Source of the DNA: Idiomarina sp. MD25a
GTDB lineage: Bacteria > Pseudomonadota > Gammaproteobacteria > Enterobacterales > Alteromonadaceae
Assembly (NCBI RefSeq): GCF_001870515.1
Contig: NZ_MDGT01000001.1
Span: 1 to 64,000 of the forward strand
Direction of reading: 5' to 3'
Length of the DNA: 64,000 nt
The position numbers and the translations under genes were made by a program. This document shows, piece by piece, positions 1 to 7,576 of this stretch. The notes under the pieces were generated by a model that did not search any database, was not told the origin of the DNA, and worked only from the letters and a program-made list of their open reading frames with translations. How positions within the stretch are numbered: position 1 is the first letter of the stretch; each line of letters starts with the position of its first letter.

Positions 1-195
1 CGTCAGCGCTGAACGTCCTACATTCGATCCCATTTGCACAAAACCGTGCACGGGGATGATTGCATGCGCGGGCAATACCGAAGCTAATACGGCAATAAGT
101 ACAGCGCCACCCCCCGCACCTGCGACAGCACTCAATAGTGATGTCAAAAACGAAAGGCCCACCAATAAACTAAACCAGATATCCTGTACGCCCAA
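1..195 (-). CDS. TauE/SafE-family sulfite exporter-like permease, N-terminal part (cut by window start)
   Basis: The reverse strand is open from 195 to the window edge and encodes a hydrophobic N-terminus. A helix is followed by the small-residue turn SAVAGAGGGAVL, and then a second helix leads to HGFVQMGSN. This glycine-rich turn and the following HxxxQ segment are typical of TauE/SafE permeases, which move sulfite, sulfoacetate or other organosulfur anions across the inner membrane. The start is taken as TTG at 195 because AGGGGG lies just upstream. About 65 residues are present and the rest lies outside the window. The substrate cannot be told from this fragment. Confidence 0.72.
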   Translation of the reverse strand, partial: MGVQDIWFSLLVGLSFLTSLLSAVAGAGGGAVLIAVLASVLPAHAIIPVHGFVQMGSNVGRSALT

Positions 196-290
196 CTTGC
201 CCCCTACACACAACGCTCTAATTTGGTTATAATCCGCTCGATTTTAACGCCTCGGATTTGCGATCCGACCTGCTGAAAAAGGAAGTAAAT

Positions 291-1220
291 ATGTATATCT
301 GTGCAGCCCTCTACAAGTTCGTTGAACTCAACGACTTCGAAGCGCTCCGTGAACCGCTCTACCAAGTGATGTTAGAGAATGATGTTAAAGGCACGTTATT
401 GCTCGCACGTGAGGGCATCAACGGTACTATCTGTGGTACGCGCCAAGGCATTGATAATGTATTGGCTCATATCAACGCAGATAAACGCCTCGCTGGTATT
501 GAGCATAAAGAGTCACCAAGCGATGAACAAGCGTTCTATCGCACTAAGGTAAAGCTTAAAAACGAGATTGTCACCATGGGCGTCGATTGGGTTGATCCGA
601 AGAACACCGTTGGCACTTATGTCGAGCCAGAAAAGTGGAACGACCTTATCTCAGATCCCGAAGTGCTCTTAATTGATACGCGTAACGAGTACGAATACGC
701 GGTAGGCACGTTCAAAGGCTCGGTCAACCCCAAGACGGAAACGTTCCGTGAGTTTCCTGAATACGTCAAAGAACACTTAGATCCGTCTAAACACAAAAAA
801 GTAGCCATGTTTTGCACTGGCGGTATTCGTTGTGAAAAGTCGACGGCTTACTTGAAAGAGCAAGGATTTGATGAGGTTTATCATTTAAAAGGCGGCATCT
901 TAAAGTACCTAGAAATGGTGCCAGAGGAAACCAGCCTTTGGGATGGTGAGTGCTTTGTTTTTGACCAGCGTGTAACGGTAAAACACGGTTTAGAGCAAGG
1001 TGCGTACGACCAGTGCTATGCTTGCCGCATGCCTATCACTGATGAAGAGAAGCAATCGGAACATTATGTGAAAGGTGTCAGTTGTCCACACTGTCACGAC
1101 AAAACAACTGACGAGCAAAAAGCGCGCTATGCCGAACGCGAACGCCAGATCCAACTCGCTAAACAGCGAGGTGAAGCGCACATTCGCGATGGCAAACGCG
1201 ATGCCACACTACAAAACTGA
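291..1220 (+). CDS. trhO: tRNA uridine(34) hydroxylase TrhO (rhodanese-domain protein, YceA family)
   Basis: This cytoplasmic enzyme of about 309 residues carries out the oxygen-dependent hydroxylation of U34 in tRNA, the first step toward 5-(carboxy)methoxyuridine. An N-terminal acylphosphatase-like part begins [11 protein letters not shown] central rhodanese domain carries the active loop CTGGIRC, with the catalytic-type cysteine at about residue 175 and a second one at 181. The C-terminal part has CxxC pairs (CYACR and CPHC) typical of the family. The frame is open from 258, but ATG 291 is preferred because GGAAG lies six bases before it and homologues start at MY. The gene stands alone upstream of dps, 57 bases apart. 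Confidence 0.93.
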   Translation: MYICAALYKFVELNDFEALREPLYQVMLENDVKGTLLLAREGINGTICGTRQGIDNVLAHINADKRLAGIEHKESPSDEQAFYRTKVKLKNEIVTMGVDWVDPKNTVGTYVEPEKWNDLISDPEVLLIDTRNEYEYAVGTFKGSVNPKTETFREFPEYVKEHLDPSKHKKVAMFCTGGIRCEKSTAYLKEQGFDEVYHLKGGILKYLEMVPEETSLWDGECFVFDQRVTVKHGLEQGAYDQCYACRMPITDEEKQSEHYVKGVSCPHCHDKTTDEQKARYAERERQIQLAKQRGEAHIRDGKRDATLQN

Positions 1221-1277
1221 TCGGAATTACGCTAGATTCGTATCAGTTCAACAGCATCGTTTTACTGGAGATAGGTA

Positions 1278-1754
1278 ATGAAGCAATTAAAAGTGATTGG
1301 TTTAGATGAGAAAAAAGCTGAGCAATTAGCCGACAAACTCAACGAGTTGTTGTCTAACTATCAGATTTTTTACATGAACGTTCGTGGCTTTCATTGGAAT
1401 ATTAAAGGTGAGCGCTTTTTCGAGCTACATGCCAAGTTCGAAGAAACCTACGACGATTTATTGTTGAAGATTGATGAAATTGCCGAGCGTATTTTGACAT
1501 TAGGTCAGCGCCCGATGCATGCCTATTCGACTTACATCAAGACTAGTGATATCGAAGAAGTCAAAGACGTTCATGATGGTCGTGCGTGTGTGGCTAACAT
1601 CTTAGATAGTTATCAAACGACAATTCGCCTACAACGCGAAATTCAAGATCTGGCGAATGACGCAAATGATGAAGGCACCTCAGCACTGATGAGTGATTAT
1701 ATCCGCGAGCAAGAGAAAACGGCGTGGATGCTCACCTCATACCTAAACGACTAA
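1278..1754 (+). CDS. dps: Dps-family ferritin-like DNA protection protein
   Basis: A 158-residue four-helix ferritin-like protein of the Dps family. Dps forms dodecamers that oxidise Fe(II) with peroxide, store iron and shield DNA in stationary phase. The inter-subunit ferroxidase ligands fit the family spacing: His39 (FHW), His51, Asp66 and Glu70 (IDEIAER) have the same spacing as His51, His63, Asp78 and Glu82 of E. coli Dps. There is no long lysine-rich N-terminal tail, so direct DNA binding may be weak. GGAGATAGGT precedes the ATG. A strong intrinsic terminator follows the stop. Regulation (OxyR, RpoS) is not visible in the 57-base upstream gap. Confidence 0.93.
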   Translation: MKQLKVIGLDEKKAEQLADKLNELLSNYQIFYMNVRGFHWNIKGERFFELHAKFEETYDDLLLKIDEIAERILTLGQRPMHAYSTYIKTSDIEEVKDVHDGRACVANILDSYQTTIRLQREIQDLANDANDEGTSALMSDYIREQEKTAWMLTSYLND

Positions 1755-1773
1755 GGTTGCGAAACTTGAAATT

Positions 1774-1801
1774 AAAGCCCACCCTGCGGTGGGCTTTTTT
1801 T
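1774..1801 (+). terminator. Rho-independent terminator after dps
   Basis: A perfect 10-bp stem AAAGCCCACC / GGTGGGCTTT closes a CTGC loop and is followed by a run of T. It sits 20 bases past the dps stop. The A-rich left arm means it may also terminate the convergent receptor gene that ends at 1810. Confidence 0.92.
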
Positions 1802-1809
1802 GTGAGCGA

Positions 1810-4275
1810 TTAAAAGCTGTACTTCGCTTTTACGTAGTAGTAACCACCGTTTATACCGAACGGTAGTGTTTCCCAGCCATATTTAAAACCTGCTTGAGAA
1901 AACGGAACGCCTGCACTGCCCCATTCATCTGGATACGTATCAAACACGTTATTTGCACCCACGACCACTTTAAAGTCCTCAGTTAGATCGTAGCCTACCG
2001 ACAAGTCCGTGAGCCACTTTCCATCCCACTTGTGTTTGACACCAGTGAAAGCCTGACCTTCTACAGCGCCAAAGTAGTTAAATGCAAGGTTAACGCTCCA
2101 ACGATCACGCTCCCAGTCGGCCATGATAGAGGCTTTCTCACTCGGCTGACCTTCTTCAATACGTAATACTTGCGTATCGTTAAATATCTGCTCAGCAGGA
2201 ATAAGTGATGACACTGAGTTAACGCGTTCGACATCGGTATTAACAAAGCTCAACGCCGTAGTTAACACCAGGTCGCCACTCAAAACTTCTGTCGGATATG
2301 ACGCGATAATATCGACACCCTGCGTTTTGGTATCCACAGAGTTAGTGAAGAACTGCGCCGCGCCGAGATTGTTATTATCGAGTATAGTTGCGAACTCGGT
2401 ACCGATATCTGCCGTTAAGGGCTCTGAGATAACGATGCGATCATCAATATTTATTTGATACAAATCGATGGTTAGGTCGAGTCCGTTTCGCCAACGTTTG
2501 ATGATACCGATACTCGCGCTCTCAGATGTTTCTTCTTCGAGTCGGTTAATGCCAAATTGACGGGCAACTTCATCGTCATTCGACACAGTACCCGTTTGTA
2601 CCAAAGTACCATTTACGATATTAGTAAGCACCTGTGAGTAATATATCTGTTGCACACCGGGCGCTCTAAAACCGGTCGCCAAAGTGCCACGGACCGAGAA
2701 ATCACTGGTAATATCGTACCGTGTTGAAATCTTACCGGAAATATTATCACCCGCGATATCGTAGTCTTCGTAACGTAACGCGCCGGCAAGCAACCAGTCA
2801 GGGGTTACGTAATATTCGGCATCAACGTATGCGCCATAGCTATCACGTGAGGCATCCACTTCTTGCCCTGGACTAAAGCCTGGAAATCCTTGTATACCGG
2901 CTTCTGCCGGTGCACCGGATGGGGTCAGAATAGTGACTGAAGGATCATTAGTTCGACCATAGGCCCAAGATACCGGATCACCTGCATTGATTTCATAACC
3001 ATCGGTTCTAAACTCAACCCCCAAAGCGAGATAGAGTAATTCGTTATTGACGTCGATGGTGCCGTTAAAATCGAGGTTGAAGGTGGTTTGGTCAAACACT
3101 AATTCACCATCAAAAGCCTCGGTCGGCGTGTCTGCGTAGATTCCGCCGCCTGGCGCCGGCTCATAATACCAGCTGACGTTTGCTGAGTTAGCGGAATTGA
3201 AACCAAACTCGTTTTTACCATACACAATGCTCGCGTCCCACAACCAAGCATTGGGTAGGTCGCCACGTACCCCAACGGCTAACGACTGATCATCCGCTTC
3301 GGTTTTAAGTTGTGGCAAAAACCCGTCTGGATAAATTGTTTCAATAGTTCGAGGATGTCCGCGGCCACGGAAAAAGCCCGCTGATCCACCATCGCGTGAC
3401 GAAATGCCACCAAACGCATAGAGCTCGGTAGACCCCGTCAGTGTGTAAGCTGAGTTAAACCATGCATAATAGTTTTCCGAATCCGCATCACCGACATGTA
3501 AACGTACAACAGGATCACCATTACGGTCCCACCAGTCACCGATTAGCTGCCCACCAGTCGCTTCCAACGTTGCGGGAGCGGCGCGGTTAGTCATACCGCG
3601 ATCACGGTATTCTAAGGTAAAGTTAAAGTAGCCTTTATCATTGGTCGTACCTAAGTTGAAACCGACTTGATTAACTTCGCCATCGCCTTCGTAGGTTTGT
3701 CCAATTTCAGCATTTACACTCCCCCCGTCACTCGACTTAAGCGTGATGTTGATAACACCTGCAATAGCATCAGAGCCATATTGAGCTGCTGCGCCATCCC
3801 GCAGAATTTCTACGCGTTCAACCGCGGTGATTGGGATCGCATTGATATCATAACCTGCCGAGCCTTTACCAATCGTCTCTTGCACGTTAACCAAGGCCTG
3901 CTGATGACGACGTTTACCATTGACGAGTACAAGTACTTGGTCAGGTCCTAGGCCACGTAACGTCGCTGGTCGAATGATATCCGAGCCATCTGAAATGGTG
4001 GTGGAAGAAAAGTTAAACGAGGGCGCGCTCATCTGAATCGCTTTACCTAGTTCTGTTGCTCCCGTCTCTGCCAGCTGTTCACTGGAGATGATATCTACAG
4101 GTGAGGCCGACTCAGTGGCCGTCCTTCCGTTAACCCGAGATCCCAGAGTTACGATACGCTCAATATTTTCGGGCGCTTCTTCAGCTTGCTGTTGCTGTGC
4201 CAAAACCGGTGAGGCACTGCAAACTGCTGATACGGCAAGCGCGATGACACTTAATTTTATTGTTTTTTCTTTCAT
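1810..4275 (-). CDS. TonB-dependent outer-membrane receptor, 821 residues
   Basis: A large TonB-gated outer-membrane barrel. A signal peptide of about 26 residues ends in PVLAQ. A TonB-box-like stretch (IERIVTLGSR) is followed by a plug domain of roughly residues 50-190 with the landmarks LRGLGPDQVLVLVNGKR and VERVEILRDGAAAQYGSDAI. The barrel runs to a terminal aromatic, KAKYSF, as the BAM signal requires. The plug sequence groups with large receptors common in Alteromonadales, and the ligand cannot be assigned. It is transcribed divergently from the DUF3185 gene. The 175-base gap holds an inverted/direct repeat (4353-4375) that could be an operator. No Fur box or riboswitch was seen upstream. 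Confidence 0.92.
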   Translation of the reverse strand: MKEKTIKLSVIALAVSAVCSASPVLAQQQQAEEAPENIERIVTLGSRVNGRTATESASPVDIISSEQLAETGATELGKAIQMSAPSFNFSSTTISDGSDIIRPATLRGLGPDQVLVLVNGKRRHQQALVNVQETIGKGSAGYDINAIPITAVERVEILRDGAAAQYGSDAIAGVINITLKSSDGGSVNAEIGQTYEGDGEVNQVGFNLGTTNDKGYFNFTLEYRDRGMTNRAAPATLEATGGQLIGDWWDRNGDPVVRLHVGDADSENYYAWFNSAYTLTGSTELYAFGGISSRDGGSAGFFRGRGHPRTIETIYPDGFLPQLKTEADDQSLAVGVRGDLPNAWLWDASIVYGKNEFGFNSANSANVSWYYEPAPGGGIYADTPTEAFDGELVFDQTTFNLDFNGTIDVNNELLYLALGVEFRTDGYEINAGDPVSWAYGRTNDPSVTILTPSGAPAEAGIQGFPGFSPGQEVDASRDSYGAYVDAEYYVTPDWLLAGALRYEDYDIAGDNISGKISTRYDITSDFSVRGTLATGFRAPGVQQIYYSQVLTNIVNGTLVQTGTVSNDDEVARQFGINRLEEETSESASIGIIKRWRNGLDLTIDLYQINIDDRIVISEPLTADIGTEFATILDNNNLGAAQFFTNSVDTKTQGVDIIASYPTEVLSGDLVLTTALSFVNTDVERVNSVSSLIPAEQIFNDTQVLRIEEGQPSEKASIMADWERDRWSVNLAFNYFGAVEGQAFTGVKHKWDGKWLTDLSVGYDLTEDFKVVVGANNVFDTYPDEWGSAGVPFSQAGFKYGWETLPFGINGGYYYVKAKYSF

Positions 4276-4352
4276 GCTCGCTCTTCCTTCACCATTTTGT
4301 AATAGTTCATTTACAGTGTTTACTTATATTACGGAAGAATATATATATGACA

Positions 4353-4375
4353 TTTGACGTAACGCTGACGTCAAA
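4353..4375. promoter_or_regulatory. Inverted repeat in the divergent receptor/DUF3185 promoter region
   Basis: TTTGACG and CGTCAAA form a perfect 7-bp inverted repeat with a 9-base spacer. The same stretch contains TGACGT twice in direct orientation, 11 bp apart, a spacing used by OmpR/PhoB-type activators. It lies between two divergent genes, so it could control either. The binding protein is unknown. Confidence 0.4.
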
Positions 4376-4450
4376 CTAAAAAATAAATGCTATGGTAGTT
4401 TGTGCAGTTAATTTATTTTATTTACAGAACAACAACTTAGGTGGAATCAG

Positions 4451-4648
4451 ATGAATAAAATCGTAGGTCTTATTCTTTTAGTGGTCGGAGCAATTTTGTT
4501 GTACTTTTCTTACGAGGCATCTCAGTCACTTGCGTCTGAAGCTTCACAAATGGTCACCAATGAGCCAACTGATAACACCATGTGGTACTTAATCGGTGGT
4601 GTAGTAGCCGTGATTATTGGGCTATATGCGGTATTTAAAGGAAAGTAG
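4451..4648 (+). CDS. DUF3185 small membrane protein
   Basis: A 65-residue protein with two hydrophobic helices, roughly residues 3-20 and 44-61, separated by a polar serine/threonine-rich loop and ending in FKGK. Size, topology and the opening MNKIVGLILLVVG match the DUF3185 family of small inner-membrane proteins, which has no known function. GGTGG lies just before the ATG. It is monocistronic and divergent from the 821-residue receptor. The following MFS gene is convergent. Confidence 0.8.
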   Translation: MNKIVGLILLVVGAILLYFSYEASQSLASEASQMVTNEPTDNTMWYLIGGVVAVIIGLYAVFKGK

Positions 4649-4669
4649 AATATAGAGCAGTGTGTCTGG

Positions 4670-5986
4670 CTAACTGCCAGACACATTTTTAAGTGACAGC
4701 GAGGACAGTGTGGCAAGCAAACCAATACCAACAAGCAACCATAATACCGCCGCCACGCCGTAAGACGCATCTAACCAACCGAGTAAGATACCGGCCAGTA
4801 GAATAACGCCCATCACCGTATTGGATACAGCAGTCAGTTGCGCGCGGTTATCTTGATTTGCCATGTCCACAAGGTAGGTTTTGCGCCCCACTCGCGCGCC
4901 ATGGTGCGCTACCGCAGATAGGAACATCAAACCACCCGCCGCCCAAATTGAGCTCAACGCTTGCGGGAACCAATAATAAATCGCCAAGGCTACCAACATC
5001 ACAAGCGTCGACATCACCGACGCCGCCGCCATCACATGATGGCTAGCAGAGTCGGACCAACGCCCCCAAAAGCGTCCGGCCAATAAGCCAGCTAAGCCAC
5101 TGGCCAATAGCAAACTACCTAAACTGGTATAGCCTGCATCCCCCTCGCGCTGGATAAGAACGACGATATACGGAATCGCAAAGGCCGCCGCAACTAATAG
5201 CGCACGAGTGAGAACAAAGTGACCAAAAAGCGCATTTCGCCACAGTAGCGAGAGTGATTTTAACGCTTCGCTGATAGCGTTGCCGCCGCCCTCTGTTGCA
5301 CCAGCAACTTCGGGTATACCCGCGTAGGTGATTGCCGCACAGGTCCAAAGCAGCACGCCACCACCGAGCAACACAAGGAAAAGACTGCGTTGTCCCTCAA
5401 CATCGGGGAACATTACGATGACTACAGCAGTCACTAGGGTCAGTAACCCCGCAGCCGAGGCGGCTACGCCCGACAGTCGCCCACGCCGCGTTTTCGAAAC
5501 GGTTTTACCCGTCACATCTTTATTGGCTACTGAACAAACCCCACGCGATAGTGAAAAAGTAATTAGGAATAAAATGACTGTCCAGCCCAACGCGGTACCG
5601 TCCAAAGTCGCGACAGCCACAAGCATTAGAGCCAATGATACGGCTTGCCCAACGCTCCCGGCGACCCAAAACCACTTTCGTACAGGTTGCTCGCGTAACT
5701 TTTGGGCAACAAAGAGTTGTGGTAGCAACGCCAAAGATTCTCGAATGGGCACTAAGGCGCTAATGAATACGGGTGGCGCACCCAGTGCACTGAGCATCCA
5801 CGCCAATACCAGACGTGCGCTCACCAGTGAATCGCCGAGCTTGGTGAACATTAGAGAAATAAGCATCAACACGAATGAACGCGGCTGTTCATTACATGCA
5901 TTTTCGGGGATATCCTTACATACGCGTGCGTCTTCGTCCTCAGCAAGGTAGCCGTAGACACGATTCATCAATTGCTTATCAGCCAT
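4670..5986 (-). CDS. MFS transporter, last gene of the thiamine operon
   Basis: A 438-residue major facilitator protein with about 12 hydrophobic helices. A hydrophilic N-terminal tail of about 30 residues contains an acidic stretch, EDEDARVCKD. A charged loop between the two halves begins near KDVTGKTVSKTRRGR. The frame opens with GTG at 5989 directly followed by ATG at 5986. ATG is preferred because AGGGAAAGG lies at a good distance. The gene starts about 10 bases after the ThiK-like kinase, on the same strand and without an intervening terminator, so it is probably the distal gene of the TPP-riboswitch operon. That suggests transport of thiamine, a precursor or a degradation product, but this is inference from position only. 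Confidence 0.82.
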   Translation of the reverse strand: MADKQLMNRVYGYLAEDEDARVCKDIPENACNEQPRSFVLMLISLMFTKLGDSLVSARLVLAWMLSALGAPPVFISALVPIRESLALLPQLFVAQKLREQPVRKWFWVAGSVGQAVSLALMLVAVATLDGTALGWTVILFLITFSLSRGVCSVANKDVTGKTVSKTRRGRLSGVAASAAGLLTLVTAVVIVMFPDVEGQRSLFLVLLGGGVLLWTCAAITYAGIPEVAGATEGGGNAISEALKSLSLLWRNALFGHFVLTRALLVAAAFAIPYIVVLIQREGDAGYTSLGSLLLASGLAGLLAGRFWGRWSDSASHHVMAAASVMSTLVMLVALAIYYWFPQALSSIWAAGGLMFLSAVAHHGARVGRKTYLVDMANQDNRAQLTAVSNTVMGVILLAGILLGWLDASYGVAAVLWLLVGIGLLATLSSLSLKNVSGS

Positions 5987-5995
5987 CACCTTTCC

Positions 5996-6712
5996 CTAAT
6001 CGTCAGCTAATTGATACCAAATGTCATTGACCCATTGCATCAGTTGCAGCGCGGCTAGAACATCATCCCACTTTAAAGGTACCGGCGACTGGCGACGGTA
6101 CTCATCAAAGCAGTAATGCTGCTCAGCCACCGAACAGCGGTTAATTAACATAGCACTGGCAAAATCAACGGCGGGGTTACCAAAACTGGCGTACTCCCAG
6201 TCCAACGCCACAGGTCGTTCTGTTAGTACGATATTATCGAAAGAAAGATCGAAATGGCAAAGACAAGATTGCGCTGAATCAATCGTTAACTGTTCTTGCA
6301 GCGCATGAATGCGTGCTAATTGCTGCTCAGAAGCGCACGCAAAATAGCCCTCAAGGCGTTGCCAGAAAGAAGGCCCCTGGTAATCAACGCGTGTTTGATG
6401 CAGCGTAGCCATGAGGCCAACCATGATAGTTAGCTTTTCGGTTCTCGGTAATGGGCTTTGCGTTAGTGTAGGTCCCTCGACGAACGCTTGCAGCACCCAA
6501 CGCCTGTAGTCACTATCAATAATGTCTGGCGCTAAATCCTGCACCGCCAAAGCACTTTGCAGCCGCAACTCATCCTCGCGATCAAGCAATAACCCCTCTG
6601 ATGCATTGAGCCACTTAAACAGATAGCTTTGGTTGGCGCAGGTAATGCGCCAGACGTCGTTAAGCTGTCCGGTCGATATACGTTCAACGCATTGAGGAGT
6701 TGGCAGTTTCAT
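5996..6712 (-). CDS. ThiK-like thiamine kinase (APH/choline-kinase fold)
   Basis: A 238-residue kinase of the aminoglycoside-phosphotransferase/choline-kinase superfamily. The Brenner-type catalytic motif HFDLSFDN (His153, Asp155, Asn160) is followed by the metal-binding ALDWEYASFGNP (Asp171). The DWEYA segment is shared with ThiK, which phosphorylates thiamine to thiamine monophosphate, and with choline kinases. The start overlaps the stop of the PnuT-type permease by four bases (ATGA), which indicates translational coupling, and the operon is behind a TPP riboswitch. Thiamine is therefore the likely substrate. It is shorter than E. coli ThiK (about 274 residues), mostly at the N-terminus. 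A role on choline or another alcohol is the alternative. Confidence 0.78.
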   Translation of the reverse strand: MKLPTPQCVERISTGQLNDVWRITCANQSYLFKWLNASEGLLLDREDELRLQSALAVQDLAPDIIDSDYRRWVLQAFVEGPTLTQSPLPRTEKLTIMVGLMATLHQTRVDYQGPSFWQRLEGYFACASEQQLARIHALQEQLTIDSAQSCLCHFDLSFDNIVLTERPVALDWEYASFGNPAVDFASAMLINRCSVAEQHYCFDEYRRQSPVPLKWDDVLAALQLMQWVNDIWYQLADD

Positions 6713-7317
6713 GTCGCCTGAGCCGCGGGTTCTTCATCCACTCGCCAACGATACATGGCATACACCACGAGTACCAAGTAGACCACAAACAGCATGGCTG
6801 TAGCGACAAAGCCTTTACTTAAATAGAGATAGACATAGACCGAATCGATTACAAGCCAATACCACCAGGTTTCCATCGCCTTTTTAGTAACCAAGTAGGT
6901 CGCCAGTAGACTAAATGCGGTCGTAAAAGTATCGAGCCAGACTGCATCTGCATCGGTATAGGTTTGTAACAGTAAGGCGATAACCACAGCAACCACCGAA
7001 ACCCAAGCCCATTGCTTGAGATGCCATTTCAAGGAATAGTGATGACCGCGTTGATTTTCCTCAATCGCACTTCCTTGTTGTCGCCATTGCCACCAACCAT
7101 AACCAGCCATGATGACGTAAATCACTTGCAGTAGCGATTCCATATACAGCTTTGCATCCCAAAAGATGCTTGCGTAAACACAACAGCTTACCGCCGCAGC
7201 GAGCCAACACCCTTGCCTTTGATGCGCGGCGAGCACTAAGTAAGCAAGCGCAAGTAGCAAAGCGCCAAGCTCCCAAAAGGAGCTCAGCATAAGTTGGTCC
7301 ATTAACTCACTTAACAT
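6709..7317 (-). CDS. pnuT: PnuT-type thiamine permease (PnuC family)
   Basis: A 202-residue inner-membrane protein of the PnuC (SWEET-like) family with about seven hydrophobic helices. Family landmarks are YVIMAGYGWWQW near residue 70 and ETWWYWLVIDSVYVYLY near residue 150. PnuC proteins carry nicotinamide riboside, but the branch found in TPP-riboswitch operons (PnuT) carries thiamine by facilitated diffusion with trapping by a kinase. The downstream overlapping kinase gene fits that mechanism. The start overlaps the end of the YkoF-like gene by 11 bases. The thiamine assignment is from context, while family membership is clear from sequence. Confidence 0.86.
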   Translation of the reverse strand: MLSELMDQLMLSSFWELGALLLALAYLVLAAHQRQGCWLAAAVSCCVYASIFWDAKLYMESLLQVIYVIMAGYGWWQWRQQGSAIEENQRGHHYSLKWHLKQWAWVSVVAVVIALLLQTYTDADAVWLDTFTTAFSLLATYLVTKKAMETWWYWLVIDSVYVYLYLSKGFVATAMLFVVYLVLVVYAMYRWRVDEEPAAQAT

Positions 7318-7567
7318 GATCGGGGGTCAGATCTTTATTGATAAACTTACAAACAAGAACCTGCGATGGCACCCGATCATATAACCAGTTGAGCTCTTTT
7401 GTCAGGGCGCCCATAACCACCTCAAGTTCACCAAATACTTGTGTGCTCATCGTGTTAGTGAGCACTGTTAAATCGGGATATTCATTCAATCTATCGATAA
7501 ACGCTTGAATGACCTCTAAGTAGTTATTTGCAAGCGGATAGAGCGAGAGTTCTGCAGAAAATGGCAT
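7307..7567 (-). CDS. YkoF-like thiamine-binding domain protein, single domain
   Basis: An 86-residue soluble protein. The pattern (AELSLYPL, then about 8 residues, IQAFIDRLNEY, NTMSTQVFGE, and a helix with VVMGALTKEL) matches the repeat unit of the YkoF/MTH1187 thiamine-binding fold. Bacillus YkoF has two such units and binds thiamine or hydroxymethylpyrimidine, whereas this gene has one, so it may work as a dimer. There is no signal peptide. It lies 9 bases after the TonB receptor and overlaps the permease start by 11 bases, inside the TPP-controlled operon. It probably binds thiamine in the cytoplasm or assists transport; its exact role is unknown. Confidence 0.74.
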   Translation of the reverse strand: MPFSAELSLYPLANNYLEVIQAFIDRLNEYPDLTVLTNTMSTQVFGELEVVMGALTKELNWLYDRVPSQVLVCKFINKDLTPDHVK

Positions 7568-7576
7568 ATAACCTCC

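Noticed and set aside
5328-5951. Open frame of about 207 codons on the plus strand, opposite the MFS gene
   Set aside because: It is a mirror frame of a clear membrane-protein gene, with serine/threonine/arginine-rich low-complexity sequence, no ribosome site and no recognisable domain.
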